A stretch of 64,000 nucleotides of DNA from Lithodes maja (lineage: Eukaryota; Arthropoda; Malacostraca; Decapoda; Lithodidae): assembly GCA_037953745.1 (NCBI GenBank), contig JBAKBP010001415.1, forward strand, positions 62,001 to 126,000, in the 5' to 3' direction. Position 1 is the first letter of the stretch. Each line of letters starts with the position of its first letter. The notes beneath the pieces are model-generated. The model had not been told where the DNA came from. It did no database searches and saw only the letters and a list, made by a program, of their open reading frames with translations. This document shows, one piece after another, positions 43,278 through 51,915 of this stretch. The position numbers were made by a program, and so were the translations under genes.

Positions 43278-43331
43278 CCAATGGGAGGGCGTCTATGTTC
43301 CCGCGTGTTTATGTCGCGGCTCCTGGCCAAT
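43278..43331 (+). promoter_or_regulatory. Two CCAAT boxes upstream of the transposase-like gene
   Basis: GACCAATGGG at 43276 and GGCCAATCAG at 43325 are close matches to NF-Y sites, in a GC-rich stretch 115-170 bp before the ATG at 43448. Together with CTCACTGTTTT downstream they form a plausible TATA-less promoter. Confidence 0.5.
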
Positions 43332-43447
43332 CAGAGCCGCCGTCTCGCACCTCCACACATCAGTCACGCGGCGGGAGATTTTTAACTGGTCATTCTCGCT
43401 CGCTCTCACTGTTTTTACCCATATTTCACGGTGTTTGAGGCTGAATA

Positions 43448-45325
43448 ATGAGTGATACTAGTGATCCAGATGTGGGGGAAGGTTCACCGTTGATGCCTAG
43501 TAGAAAACGGCACCCTGAAACCTGGAAAAGTGTAGTTAAGAAGAGTAAAAGAGATCGTGGTGACGAGTATGTTTCTCGTAAGGGCACTGTTGTAGGGGCT
43601 CGTGTTTTGGGACCCCCGTGTAGTTGTGCTATGAAGTGCTATGATAAGGTGGGGAGGGATCATGTGCAAACAATTTTCGATGCTTACTGGGGACTGGGCA
43701 GCCACGATGCCCAATCTAATTATATTCTGTGCCGAGTTAGTGATTGTGAGAGTAAGAGAGTGCGGGTGAAAGGGAGGGAGAGCCGTCGCAGTGTTACTCG
43801 TTCATACAGTGTCATGAGCAATAATATTAAACAAGATGTGTGTATGGCCGCCTTTGAGAACATGCATGCCATTACACATAAAAGAGTGCGTAATGTGATG
43901 ACCAAGGCTGCTTCCTCACCTAGTGGGACACTGACACCAGACCAGCGGGGCCGCAAAGAACCACCAAACAAAACCCGTGACATTCTCCTTACTGTCGTGC
44001 GAGATTTTTGTAACGAGCTGCCCACACTTCAGTCGCACTACTCTAGAATGAAGAACCCTGAACAACTCTACCTGCCCCCTGGATCAACCTGGCACGGACT
44101 TTACAAGGCTTTTCAAGATTATTTAGTGACGAAGGACCACCCCAAGGATGCAATGATTATGTCCAGGTTTAAGGCGAAGGTCCAGGAATACAAAATAAGT
44201 ATCCAAGCCCCTCGTAGTGACACATGTTCAACTTGTGACAGCCTTAAAATTAAAATACAAGCCCTCGACCCAGAGAAAGACCAAGATGCCATCGCAACTC
44301 TTACTGTACAGCGCCATACACACCAAGCCAATGCAACTGCTGGGAGGAATTTTATCAATGTCTACATAAAGGATAAGAGTCCGGGGGTTATAGCGATTGC
44401 AGTCGACCTACAACAGACACTACCTACCCCAAAGTTGACTGTCAGTGCCCAGTATTACCGCTGTAAACTCTGGACATACAATCTTGGAATACACAACCTG
44501 AAAACCAAACATCCATATTTTTATGTTTGGAACGAGAGTGAAGCCAAACGCGGGTCAGTCGAGGTTGCTAGCTGTCTCAATCACTTCCTCGAGAATCACA
44601 TACCTGGCCAGGGATTGCACAAGCTAATAGTCTTTTCCGATAACTGTGCTGGCCAGAATAAAAACATTAATCTTGTACTATTCTATCTTCGCCTCATTCA
44701 CTCCAAGCGTTTCTCGGGGATACACCACTACTACCTAGAGAGTGGCCACTCCTTCCTGCCCTGCGACCGTGACTTTGGTGTGCTGGAGAAGCACCAGCGG
44801 CCCCATGAGGTGTACACCACAGAGGACTACTGCAAGTACATGAGGTCCTGTTGCAAGGCCGATCCTGCTACCGTTGTCCGTATGTCTGCTGATGACTTTT
44901 TGGACTACGAGGTCCTTCAGCAGCACGTCTCGAAGGCCGGGCAGACGGCATCGGGGTTCAAGGCGGCCAAGCGACTGATTGCCTCCAACGAACACCCCCA
45001 CTGCATCAAGGTGTCAGGTGGGTATGCTGATGGCTTCTATGAGGCCCGGGAATGGAAGCTTCAGAAAGGCCGCTCCAACAAGTATAACCCGGACACCTTT
45101 GATCTCTGTAAGGTCGCCCTGCCCAAGAGGTACCCCAACGGAGTGGTGCTGAACAAAAAAAAGCTAAATCACATTAAGTACCTCTCCACGTTTGTACCTC
45201 AGTCCTATCAGGACTTCTACACCAAACTCTTCGCTGCCCAGGATGCATTGGGTGGTGGTGGTCACGTCAGTGGGGATGAGGAATCCGATGTCGACGACCC
45301 CGCCGATGACATCCTCGATTACTAA
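43448..45325 (+). CDS. Intact 625-residue DUF7869-like protein, putative transposase
   Basis: The ATG at 43448 opens a single uninterrupted exon. The N-terminus is charged and possibly nuclear (SRKRHPETWKSVVKKSKRDR). A Cys-rich part follows (CSCAMKCYDKVGRDHVQTIF, then ILCRVSDCESKRVR). The middle has a CSTCDSLK pair. The C-terminal half carries the strongest signature, IVFSDNCAGQNKNINLVLFY, then YYLESGHSFLPCDRDFGVLE, typical of the DUF7869 group of animal, plant and algal proteins. The conserved Asp residues (SDNC, CDRDFG, an earlier VDLQQ) suggest an RNase H-like DDE/DDD nuclease, but that is inference. It ends in an acidic tail (DEESDVDDPADDILDY). Flanking inverted repeats make a transposase the likeliest role. 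The intact frame beside broken neighbours points to recent arrival. Confidence 0.65.
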   Translation: MSDTSDPDVGEGSPLMPSRKRHPETWKSVVKKSKRDRGDEYVSRKGTVVGARVLGPPCSCAMKCYDKVGRDHVQTIFDAYWGLGSHDAQSNYILCRVSDCESKRVRVKGRESRRSVTRSYSVMSNNIKQDVCMAAFENMHAITHKRVRNVMTKAASSPSGTLTPDQRGRKEPPNKTRDILLTVVRDFCNELPTLQSHYSRMKNPEQLYLPPGSTWHGLYKAFQDYLVTKDHPKDAMIMSRFKAKVQEYKISIQAPRSDTCSTCDSLKIKIQALDPEKDQDAIATLTVQRHTHQANATAGRNFINVYIKDKSPGVIAIAVDLQQTLPTPKLTVSAQYYRCKLWTYNLGIHNLKTKHPYFYVWNESEAKRGSVEVASCLNHFLENHIPGQGLHKLIVFSDNCAGQNKNINLVLFYLRLIHSKRFSGIHHYYLESGHSFLPCDRDFGVLEKHQRPHEVYTTEDYCKYMRSCCKADPATVVRMSADDFLDYEVLQQHVSKAGQTASGFKAAKRLIASNEHPHCIKVSGGYADGFYEAREWKLQKGRSNKYNPDTFDLCKVALPKRYPNGVVLNKKKLNHIKYLSTFVPQSYQDFYTKLFAAQDALGGGGHVSGDEESDVDDPADDILDY

Positions 45326-45509
45326 CACCCGCCCCCCACCCCCATCCCTCCCACCTCTCACATTGACAAGCGGATTGGGCAGCAGTTTAGAGGTAAATAA
45401 TATTCAACTTTATAATGATTTTATTACCATTGTTCACACATCAAACACGAAGGAACTAAGTCTTTTCTTACAATTTATGAAATTAAATTATTATAAAATG
45501 TAATTATGG

Positions 45510-46290
45510 GAATTATGCTTTCTAATTTGGACTAATTCTTAGTTACATCATGGTTATTCAAAAATATGAGTATGAAATAAATCGGCCCATAATTAAGGAT
45601 ACACCAAAAAAACACCCATTACGTGTTTGTTTGTGTTTTTTAGGAATTACAGATTTTCACACAAACACTGATACGATTTCATCCATTTATTTACACTCTA
45701 TCTTTTGATTATGCTATAATATAATTTTGTGTGCATTATTTATGTTTTAATAAAACACCACCACACAGGCAGATGGAAAAACACGCATAAAACACACAAT
45801 TTTAGGAATTTTGCTTAAATGTTTTGGCTGTCTCCTAGTTATTGCAAAATGTTGTAATGTTCCAAGTATGAATGTAATCGAATAACATTTACGGGTACAT
45901 AAAAAAACACCACTATGTGTTTGTTGGTGTTTTACCTAATAATTACGGATTTCCACAAAAACATTGCTATGATTTTTCTTTACAATGTGTACACTCATTC
46001 TTTCGATCATACTACCATAATAATTTGTATGCATTTTGTATGTTTTGATAAAACATCATAAAACATGTCGAACGAAAAACACACATAAAACACGCAATTT
46101 TTGGAATATTGCTTTCAAATTTGAACTGCTTCTTAGTGTTATCAAGTGCTCTGAAATTAACATGTTTGAATTTAAATTGAACAATAAACACACATACACA
46201 AAAACACACCCCTTGGTGTTTTATGGTGTTTTATTATTATTTTCAGATATTCAGAAAAAAACACCAACATAATTTTTATTTGTCAGGTCG
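45510..46290 (+). repeat. Diverged tandem repeat of about 295 bp, roughly 2.7 units
   Basis: Each unit has an AAAAAACACC...GTGTTT...GGTGTTTT core (near 45607, 45901 and 46199), followed by a TACAGATTTTCACA-like segment and a TTGTATGCATT-like segment. The core is itself an imperfect inverted repeat. The sequence is AT-rich and non-coding, inside the right part of the transposon. Confidence 0.6.
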
Positions 46291-46420
46291 AGAGCTTTCC
46301 ATTGATGTTTAATATTGTCATAGGAGTATAATTTTGGAGTGCAGTACCTTTCTTAGACTTTAACCCCTTATTACTCGAAACTGTGATTTGGTTCGTAGGC
46401 CCCTTGACTTCGAGAGGCCT

Positions 46421-46882
46421 CTTATGTTCGTCCGATTCATTGTTACTCCGGTTGAACCTGAAACAGTGTAATTCAAGGTCCCTAGTTAGAGTAACATATC
46501 GGGGTATCATCACCGGTTAAGCAAGTAAACCCATCTGTAACCTTCTCTACACTCCCGGACAACTTGGACGGCCCCGGAGCAGCTATGAGCCCCCCAACAT
46601 CACCAACTCAAGATAACCAGGAAACTCTATCACAGTGCTAATTCTCGAAGTACCAGTGTTACGGTACCATTAACTCAATCATCCAGTGTATTCAGTTGTG
46701 TTTCGATTTTCTCGGATGCTAAGAGGAAAGTGATTACTATGCTAGTGTGCACTAAAATATATCAGTGAAGTTTAAACTAGGCGACTGACTCCCGTAATTA
46801 TTTTTGCTATCAGGTTCAACCTCGCCGAAGAAATAAGTCCTCACAAATTGGACTGCGGCTCGAGTGAAAGCAATTCTGAAAT

Positions 46883-46884
<2 letters not shown>
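46421..46884. other. Probable continuation of the virus-like DNA, no gene called
   Basis: Past the right transposon end, short open stretches (for example around 46560-46645, TACACTCCCGGACAACTTGG) have a base composition like the block left of the transposon. No protein motif is recognisable. Confidence 0.3.
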
Positions 46885-46918
<34 letters not shown>

Positions 46919-49900
46919 CAATGAACGGAGGAAGGAAAAACACAGATAACACAAAAAGGTCCATGTGCCTAAAGGCATCCTCCATTCATAAAATGTTTGT
47001 AACAACTGGATTTAAACATTTGTAGATTGTAAGTTTGTGGAAAGCAATTCGAGGGAAGTGAATTCCAAAGAGTAGTAGTTCTAGGGATAAATGAATTTTG
47101 ATAAGCAGAAGTTCTGCATTGTGGAGGAGAAAGTGCAAATTCATGGGCGCTCTCAGCTGCCCTAGTTCTACGGGGAAAGATGTGGAGAGGCGGCACAATT
47201 GAAGCAAGTTCCTCGAAACAATTGCTTTGAAAATATCTGTAGAATAATGCAAGGGATGCAACGTTTCTTCGTATGGATAATGTAGGAAGGTCCTGTGTGA
47301 TTGCAGGGTTATTGATTAATCTAATAGCTTTATTTTGAATTTTGTCCAACTGCCTCAATGCAACCACTCCACTTCCACTCCACAGAGGTGAACAGTAATC
47401 CATCTGAGAACGCACATGACTTTTATATGTTACGGCCAACTGCTCGTCAGTGAAGAATTCTCGAACTCTGTACAGGAGTCCCAGTTTTTTAGAGGCATTC
47501 TTAGCAATGCTTCTAACATAATGTGTCCAGCTCAAGTTAGTAGTTAATGTTACACCGAGAATGTCAATACTAGGGGAAGTGGGAATATTTACATCATTAA
47601 CAAATATATGGGAGTCAGTGAGATTCTGTCGGTTAGAAAATTGAATGTACTTGGTTTTCTGTGCATTAAAGGAAACTAGATTCTTTTGTCCCCATTCTTC
47701 AATTCTAGAAAGGTCCTGGTTCAGAGAAATTGCAGTGCTTATTTTTGAATTTATAAGATCGGGTTGGGTGAAAGAATTGGTAAATGTGAAGGAACTGTGG
47801 AGTGTTGAGTCATCTGCATAGGAATGTATTGGATTATGAGTGGTAGATATGAGATCATTGATATGAATGAGGAACAGAATTGGGGCCAAAACTGATCCCT
47901 GGGGAACACCAGCATTTATTGAGTGAAATTGAGAATAAAGGCCATCTACCATTACACATATTTTTCTGTTATGAAGATAAGAAGAAATTAGTGGAACTAA
48001 TGATGCAAGGCCGTAGTGTGACATCTTCGACAATAAGGATTGATGCCAGACTCTATCAAATACCTTTGATATATCCAGTGCTATTGTATGTGTTTCACCA
48101 TGTTGGTCTGTAGCTTGGTTGATTTGATGCGTAAGAAGGCAAAGAATGTCTGCAGTTGATCGACATCGTCTAAAACCATATTGCCTATCACTGATTAATT
48201 TATTATTCTCAAGATGCTTAATTATGTGATTATTTAATATAATTTCAAAGACTTTACCAAGAGTGGAAGTTATAGCTATTGGTCTGTAGTTTGATGGATC
48301 TGAAGAGGCACCTTTTTTAGGAACTGGATGGATGTTTGCTTCTTTCCAGGGTACTGGGAAGCATGAGGTATGAGTACATAGACGGACAAATTTTGCCAAT
48401 ACAGGAGCGAGCACCAAGGAGCAATTCTTAAGTACTATTGGAGGAATTTCATCTGGACCAGGAGCCTTATCTACTGAGAGATTCTGCAAAATAGTTTTGA
48501 CATGTCTGGTGTGGATCTTAAGTGAGGGAATTTCAGGCGAATTAAAATTAAGTACAGGGACATCTTGATTTATTTCATCTAAGGTTGAGTTGGTGGAGAA
48601 AATATCCGCAAGAAGGTTAGCTTTACCTCGTGGGTCACTTACAAGATTGCCAGTCGGAGATTTTAATGGTGGAATGGATGAAGCAGTTGTGAAGTTGGAT
48701 TTGAATGAGTTAAGAGTAGACCAAAATATTTTGTTATCATTTGGATTATTTAGAAGTTTATTTGCCTGCTTGTGGAGAAAGTTTGATTTAGTTAGGTTTA
48801 ATACAGTTTTGGCATGATTTCTGATGTTTCTAAAGTAACTAAAGGCTTCATGTGTTTTTGATCTTGTGTATGCATTGTAGGCTATTGCATTTTGTTCAGT
48901 TACTCTAGCACAATTATGGTCAAACCATTTAGGTGAATTAGATCTTTTAATGTACTTTTGATGAGGAATAAAAGTTTCCATTCCAATTTTTACAAAATCT
49001 TGTATGTGGCTCAAGGTGGAGTGTGCATCATTAGAAAAGAAAGAGGTCCAGGGAATATCAATAAAGAAACCTTGAAGACCCTCCCAGTCTGCCCTATCGT
49101 AATGCCATTTAGTCACCAAAACAGGTTCAGAGTGGGAAGGTGTGGTAGGTGATAGACAGGTGGCCTGTATCAGACAGTGATCAGAAGATCCAAGCTGGGA
49201 CCTCACTGTAACATCATAATTTTCTGAATTGGTTGTTAAAAATAAGTCCAGTAGGTAGGAATTATGATTAGGATTATCTGGTACACGGGTGGGTTGGTTG
49301 ACTAGTTGAGTGAGATTAAATGAGTCTGCAAATAGCTCACATTCAAGACCAGCATCATCAGTCCTGACTGAATGAGTGAGCCATTCAACATTATGGACAT
49401 TAAAATCACCCAACACAGTGATTTCAGAAGAAGCATTTAAGTTGAGGACACTGAGTTGTGAGGACAGAGAATCAAAAAGACTTTGCTCTGGAGGAGTATT
49501 TGGGGAACGGTAGATGCAACATATGTATTTAAATTTACCAGCAGAAATTAATTTGTATATAGAATAATCAAAATAGGGACAATTGAAACTAGTAACCTCC
49601 TCCAGGGCAATTTCAGATTTTGCGAAGCAACATACACCTCCTTTAGGTCTGAAATTTTGGAGCAGTTGATAACCTGGAAAATTAAATCTAGACATGTCAG
49701 ATGTGGATGTTACTTGAGTCTCTGTCAAAAAAAGGAGAGTAGGGGATTCTGCTTGAAGAAATTGGTGTACAGAATTGATGTTAGAGTGAAGTCCCCTTAT
49801 ATTGCTAAAGAAAAAGCTGCACCGACGAGCAGCTTTGGGACGTTGCAATGCTCTTGACACAGTCGCATGATGATGACCGGGAGGGCCCTGTGTCAATGAC

Positions 49901-50250
49901 CCAACCCTGCCGGGGGTGGATATCCGAGGGACCACCAGGTTTGCTCTTAACAATTGTACTGCCATATTTATTGGGTAAGGTGTATGGTGTTACATGTATG
50001 ATATGTAGTGGGAAGAGTATTGTTTTATGGATAGAGGATAGCGATGTAGGGCAATGTCGTTAAGTTGGATGTGTATGTTATATAAAAAGGGTTTTCCTGA
50101 CACCACCTGATGTGTGAGGCAGAAAGATGTGTATCCAGCTACCAAGGCCTGGGAGAGAAAATAGACTTCAGGCTATTCCCTGAGTCTCCCGAAACCTTGG
50201 CGGTAGTACTTCCCTGGGCGGGGCTGCCTACCCCTACTACCTACTAAGTG
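46885..50250 (-). mobile_element. Full-coding jockey-like non-LTR retrotransposon
   Basis: Read on minus: a 5' leader of about 280 bp (GGTAGGCAGCCCCGCCCAGG near 50230), one long ORF (49965-46969), a 3' UTR of only about 55 bp and a poly-A tail (T29 on plus at 46885-46913). No separate ORF1 was found. Related motifs make the fragment at 385-2645 a cousin. The 5' boundary is approximate and the target duplication was not found. Confidence 0.75.
46969..49965 (-). CDS. Endonuclease-reverse transcriptase of a jockey-like element, intact
   Basis: The ATG at 49965 opens 998 codons with no stop. An APE-type endonuclease occupies about residues 50-270: SNIRGLHSN, LFLTETQV, KGGVCCFAKS, CIYRSPNTPP, VLGDFNVHNVEWL and LGSSDHCLIQ, with the catalytic Asp-His present. 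The RT occupies about 470-760: KAPGPDEIPPIVLKNC, VPKKGASSDPSNYRPIAI, RQYGFRRCRSTADIL, ALDISKVFDRVWH, NAGVPQGSVLAPILFLIHIN and SYADDSTLHSS with the catalytic Asp pair. The C-terminal part has LLYRVREFFTDEQLAV and LSIRRNVASLALFYRYF. The enzyme nicks target DNA and primes cDNA from its own RNA. Completeness suggests a recent, possibly active copy. Clade assignment is by motif style only. Confidence 0.85.
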   Translation of the reverse strand: MAVQLLRANLVVPRISTPGRVGSLTQGPPGHHHATVSRALQRPKAARRCSFFFSNIRGLHSNINSVHQFLQAESPTLLFLTETQVTSTSDMSRFNFPGYQLLQNFRPKGGVCCFAKSEIALEEVTSFNCPYFDYSIYKLISAGKFKYICCIYRSPNTPPEQSLFDSLSSQLSVLNLNASSEITVLGDFNVHNVEWLTHSVRTDDAGLECELFADSFNLTQLVNQPTRVPDNPNHNSYLLDLFLTTNSENYDVTVRSQLGSSDHCLIQATCLSPTTPSHSEPVLVTKWHYDRADWEGLQGFFIDIPWTSFFSNDAHSTLSHIQDFVKIGMETFIPHQKYIKRSNSPKWFDHNCARVTEQNAIAYNAYTRSKTHEAFSYFRNIRNHAKTVLNLTKSNFLHKQANKLLNNPNDNKIFWSTLNSFKSNFTTASSIPPLKSPTGNLVSDPRGKANLLADIFSTNSTLDEINQDVPVLNFNSPEIPSLKIHTRHVKTILQNLSVDKAPGPDEIPPIVLKNCSLVLAPVLAKFVRLCTHTSCFPVPWKEANIHPVPKKGASSDPSNYRPIAITSTLGKVFEIILNNHIIKHLENNKLISDRQYGFRRCRSTADILCLLTHQINQATDQHGETHTIALDISKVFDRVWHQSLLSKMSHYGLASLVPLISSYLHNRKICVMVDGLYSQFHSINAGVPQGSVLAPILFLIHINDLISTTHNPIHSYADDSTLHSSFTFTNSFTQPDLINSKISTAISLNQDLSRIEEWGQKNLVSFNAQKTKYIQFSNRQNLTDSHIFVNDVNIPTSPSIDILGVTLTTNLSWTHYVRSIAKNASKKLGLLYRVREFFTDEQLAVTYKSHVRSQMDYCSPLWSGSGVVALRQLDKIQNKAIRLINNPAITQDLPTLSIRRNVASLALFYRYFQSNCFEELASIVPPLHIFPRRTRAAESAHEFALSPPQCRTSAYQNSFIPRTTTLWNSLPSNCFPQTYNLQMFKSSCYKHFMNGGCL

Positions 50251-50804
50251 ATTGTGATATTAACCCGAAACCTGAATCTCCCCCCACTAATATTCTGTCT
50301 TAAGTTTTACCTAACCAAGTGGACATACTAGACCAGCGAACCTAGCTACCGTTATTCCCTTTACGTTAATTCTTGGGAAATAACCATATTACTAAATCGC
50401 GTCTTTGATTTTCGAGTCATATTACCAGAGAGTTAATTAACGAGATACCTAGCCCATGTGATTCGTGTACCCTACGTATCATTGAAGTAATGTGATCAGA
50501 AGAATAATACCTGAACGTTGGAAGTGGAAAGTGAGTCTCAATCCAAATCCGCGCGAAGTGCTAGAGATTATAAAAGTCCAAAGTACGCATCTGACTTTTT
50601 CAATTTACCATTGTTTCAAGTGCACATATAACCATTATTCTGCCTAGTGTTTTTTGGAGAATAAAGCTGCATTATAAACCATTACTTTGAGATTATCTAT
50701 GTCCTCTATTGATTCCATTTGTGTATTGTGCACGAAATCCTATAACCCAGTCTTGCAGAACCCACCTATACCAAGTTAATCCTGTATAAAATCAGGGCAT
50801 AACA
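50251..50804 (+). repeat. Probable LTR (5' edge uncertain) of a truncated LTR retrotransposon
   Basis: The segment ends GGGCATAACA and is followed after one base by TGGCGGCAGCGGTGGTTC, which fits a primer-binding site (50806-50823). AATAAAGCTGCATT near 50661 is a plausible LTR polyadenylation signal. The left edge could not be fixed because no second LTR is present. Confidence 0.5.
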
Positions 50805-50892
50805 TTGGCGGCAGCGGTGGTTCTTGATTCGGATAGAAAATTTCATTACATTACATTTTTTTGAAGCAGTAGAAGCATGGTAACATAAAAAA

Positions 50893-51030
50893 ATGGCAGC
50901 CCGTTCTCACATTCCCATTCCGAAATACGATGGGGAGACCTACGAAATAGAAACATACATGGACATTGTGAAATCAGTGCTAGGTTTGGCGTATAACACG
51001 GACCGTGCAAAAATAGCCTTCCTCTTCCTA
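50893..51030 (+). pseudogene. Gag start of a truncated LTR retrotransposon
   Basis: The ATG at 50893 gives MAARSHIPIPKYDGE, then VKSVLGLAYNTDRAKIAFLF, a gag-like N-terminus. The frame ends at 51052, but homologous-looking sequence stops near 51030, where a perfect inverted repeat begins. The rest of the element is missing. Confidence 0.5.
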
Positions 51031-51032
51031 AG

Positions 51033-51077
51033 ACGTGCGCACAGGGGGTAATAGGCACCACACCCCTGTGCGCACGT
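51033..51077. repeat. Perfect 15-bp inverted repeat
   Basis: ACGTGCGCACAGGGG and CCCCTGTGCGCACGT flank a spacer of about 15 bases (GTAATAGGCACCACA). It lies at the breakpoint where the gag fragment stops. Confidence 0.8.
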
Positions 51078-51229
51078 ATGATGATTTTGGGACCCATTGC
51101 CAATATCGATAAAATCTACATCAGCGTGTAGGGAATGTTAGCGTGCATCGGCCCATATATATTTGACCCCCCAAAAAATGTCTGGGGGGGGTGGGGGAGC
51201 GGTCCGTAGTTGGAAAATGTGGAGCGAAT

Positions 51230-51625
51230 GGCACCGCGCGGCTAGAGTGTCATCGAGCGGCGAGATTTCCCAGGCGAATATTCCCGTGCCCAGGGGGTGG
51301 AAGGAGAGGGAGGAGGGGGTGGGATAGCGCGTAATATCGCGTATCTCTCCTTTTTTTAGCTCTTTTATGCTATTTAGACTACGTGTACGTATGTGCACGT
51401 ATGTGTACGTATGTAGGCCACCCATATAACAAGGAATATGCCGCATATAGACCAAATATTGCAATATATAAGCGAATTATCAATGAGTTTCTAGGCGGGA
51501 ACGAAGATGTGGTTGAGGTTTGGCGGGAATGAAGGGGAGGAGAGGGTGTGTTGCGCTATAATATCACGTATATCTCGGATTTAGAGCACTGTCATGCTAT
51601 AATAAAGATGTGTACGTATGTAGGC
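51230..51625 (+). repeat. Tandem satellite of about 230 bp, left part
   Basis: GGAGGAGGGGGTGGGATAGC (51307) and GGAGGAGAGGGTGTGTTGCG (51535) start equivalent units that pass through TATGTAGGCCACCCATATAA. A third unit, split by the LTR element, resumes at 60561 (CCCATATAACAAGGAATATA) and reaches GGAGGAGAGGGTGTGTTGCG near 60727. The array was the landing site of the Mag-like element. Confidence 0.65.
51621..51625 (+). repeat. Target-site duplication TAGGC, left
   Basis: TAGGC precedes the 5' LTR and is repeated at 60556-60560 right after the 3' LTR. This is the 5-bp duplication expected of a Ty3/Gypsy integrase. Confidence 0.85.
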
Positions 51626-51807
51626 TGTTACAATATTGGTAATAATATTGTAAGCTAAATATATAATCTACAGGCGAGCCGATATCAAGGCATGGCTTCC
51701 TAAACCTCCCTTGACGACAAGAAGCATGTAACCAGACTCCCCCAATATATGTGAACCCCTATCCAGTGTGTCTCATTAAGAACCCGATATATATACCCAT
51801 ATCAACA
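51626..51807 (+). repeat. 5' LTR of the Mag-like element (182 bp)
   Basis: TGTTACAATATTGGTAATAA to CATATCAACA. The first bases form a hairpin (ACAATATT, then AATATTGT). It matches 60374-60555 except for two substitutions (TAATCTAC/TAAGCTAC and GGCGAGCC/GGCAAGCC). Confidence 0.9.
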
Positions 51808-51825
51808 TGGTGGCAGCTGGGTAAG
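51808..51825 (+). promoter_or_regulatory. Primer-binding site of the Mag-like element
   Basis: TGGTGGCAGCTGGGTAAG directly follows the LTR. The tRNA was not identified. Confidence 0.7.
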
Positions 51826-51915
51826 CAGTGTACGTGTGAATGAAGTACTGCTGACTAAGTTCTACAGCTGAAATAGTGAGTTATCCTTGGATTTAACCTC
51901 AAAAAGTCGAAAGAT

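Larger units (their letters stand above)
43051..46420 (+). mobile_element. DNA transposon with about 47-bp terminal inverted repeats
   Basis: The left end AGGCCTCTCGAAGTCAAGGG (43051-43098) and right end CCCCTTGACTTCGAGAGGCC (46374-46420) are inverted copies over about 47 bp with few mismatches. Between them are a GC-rich promoter, one intact gene (43448-45325) and an AT-rich tail of diverged tandem repeats. The element splits the virus-like gene at 41751-43050. No target duplication is obvious in the flanks (CATCATGG against CTTATGTT). Confidence 0.6.

Noticed and set aside
43448..45325. The 625-codon gene as part of the virus-like block
   Set aside because: It is intact, has its own CCAAT-type promoter and lies between inverted repeats that interrupt a virus-like gene, so a transposon is more likely.
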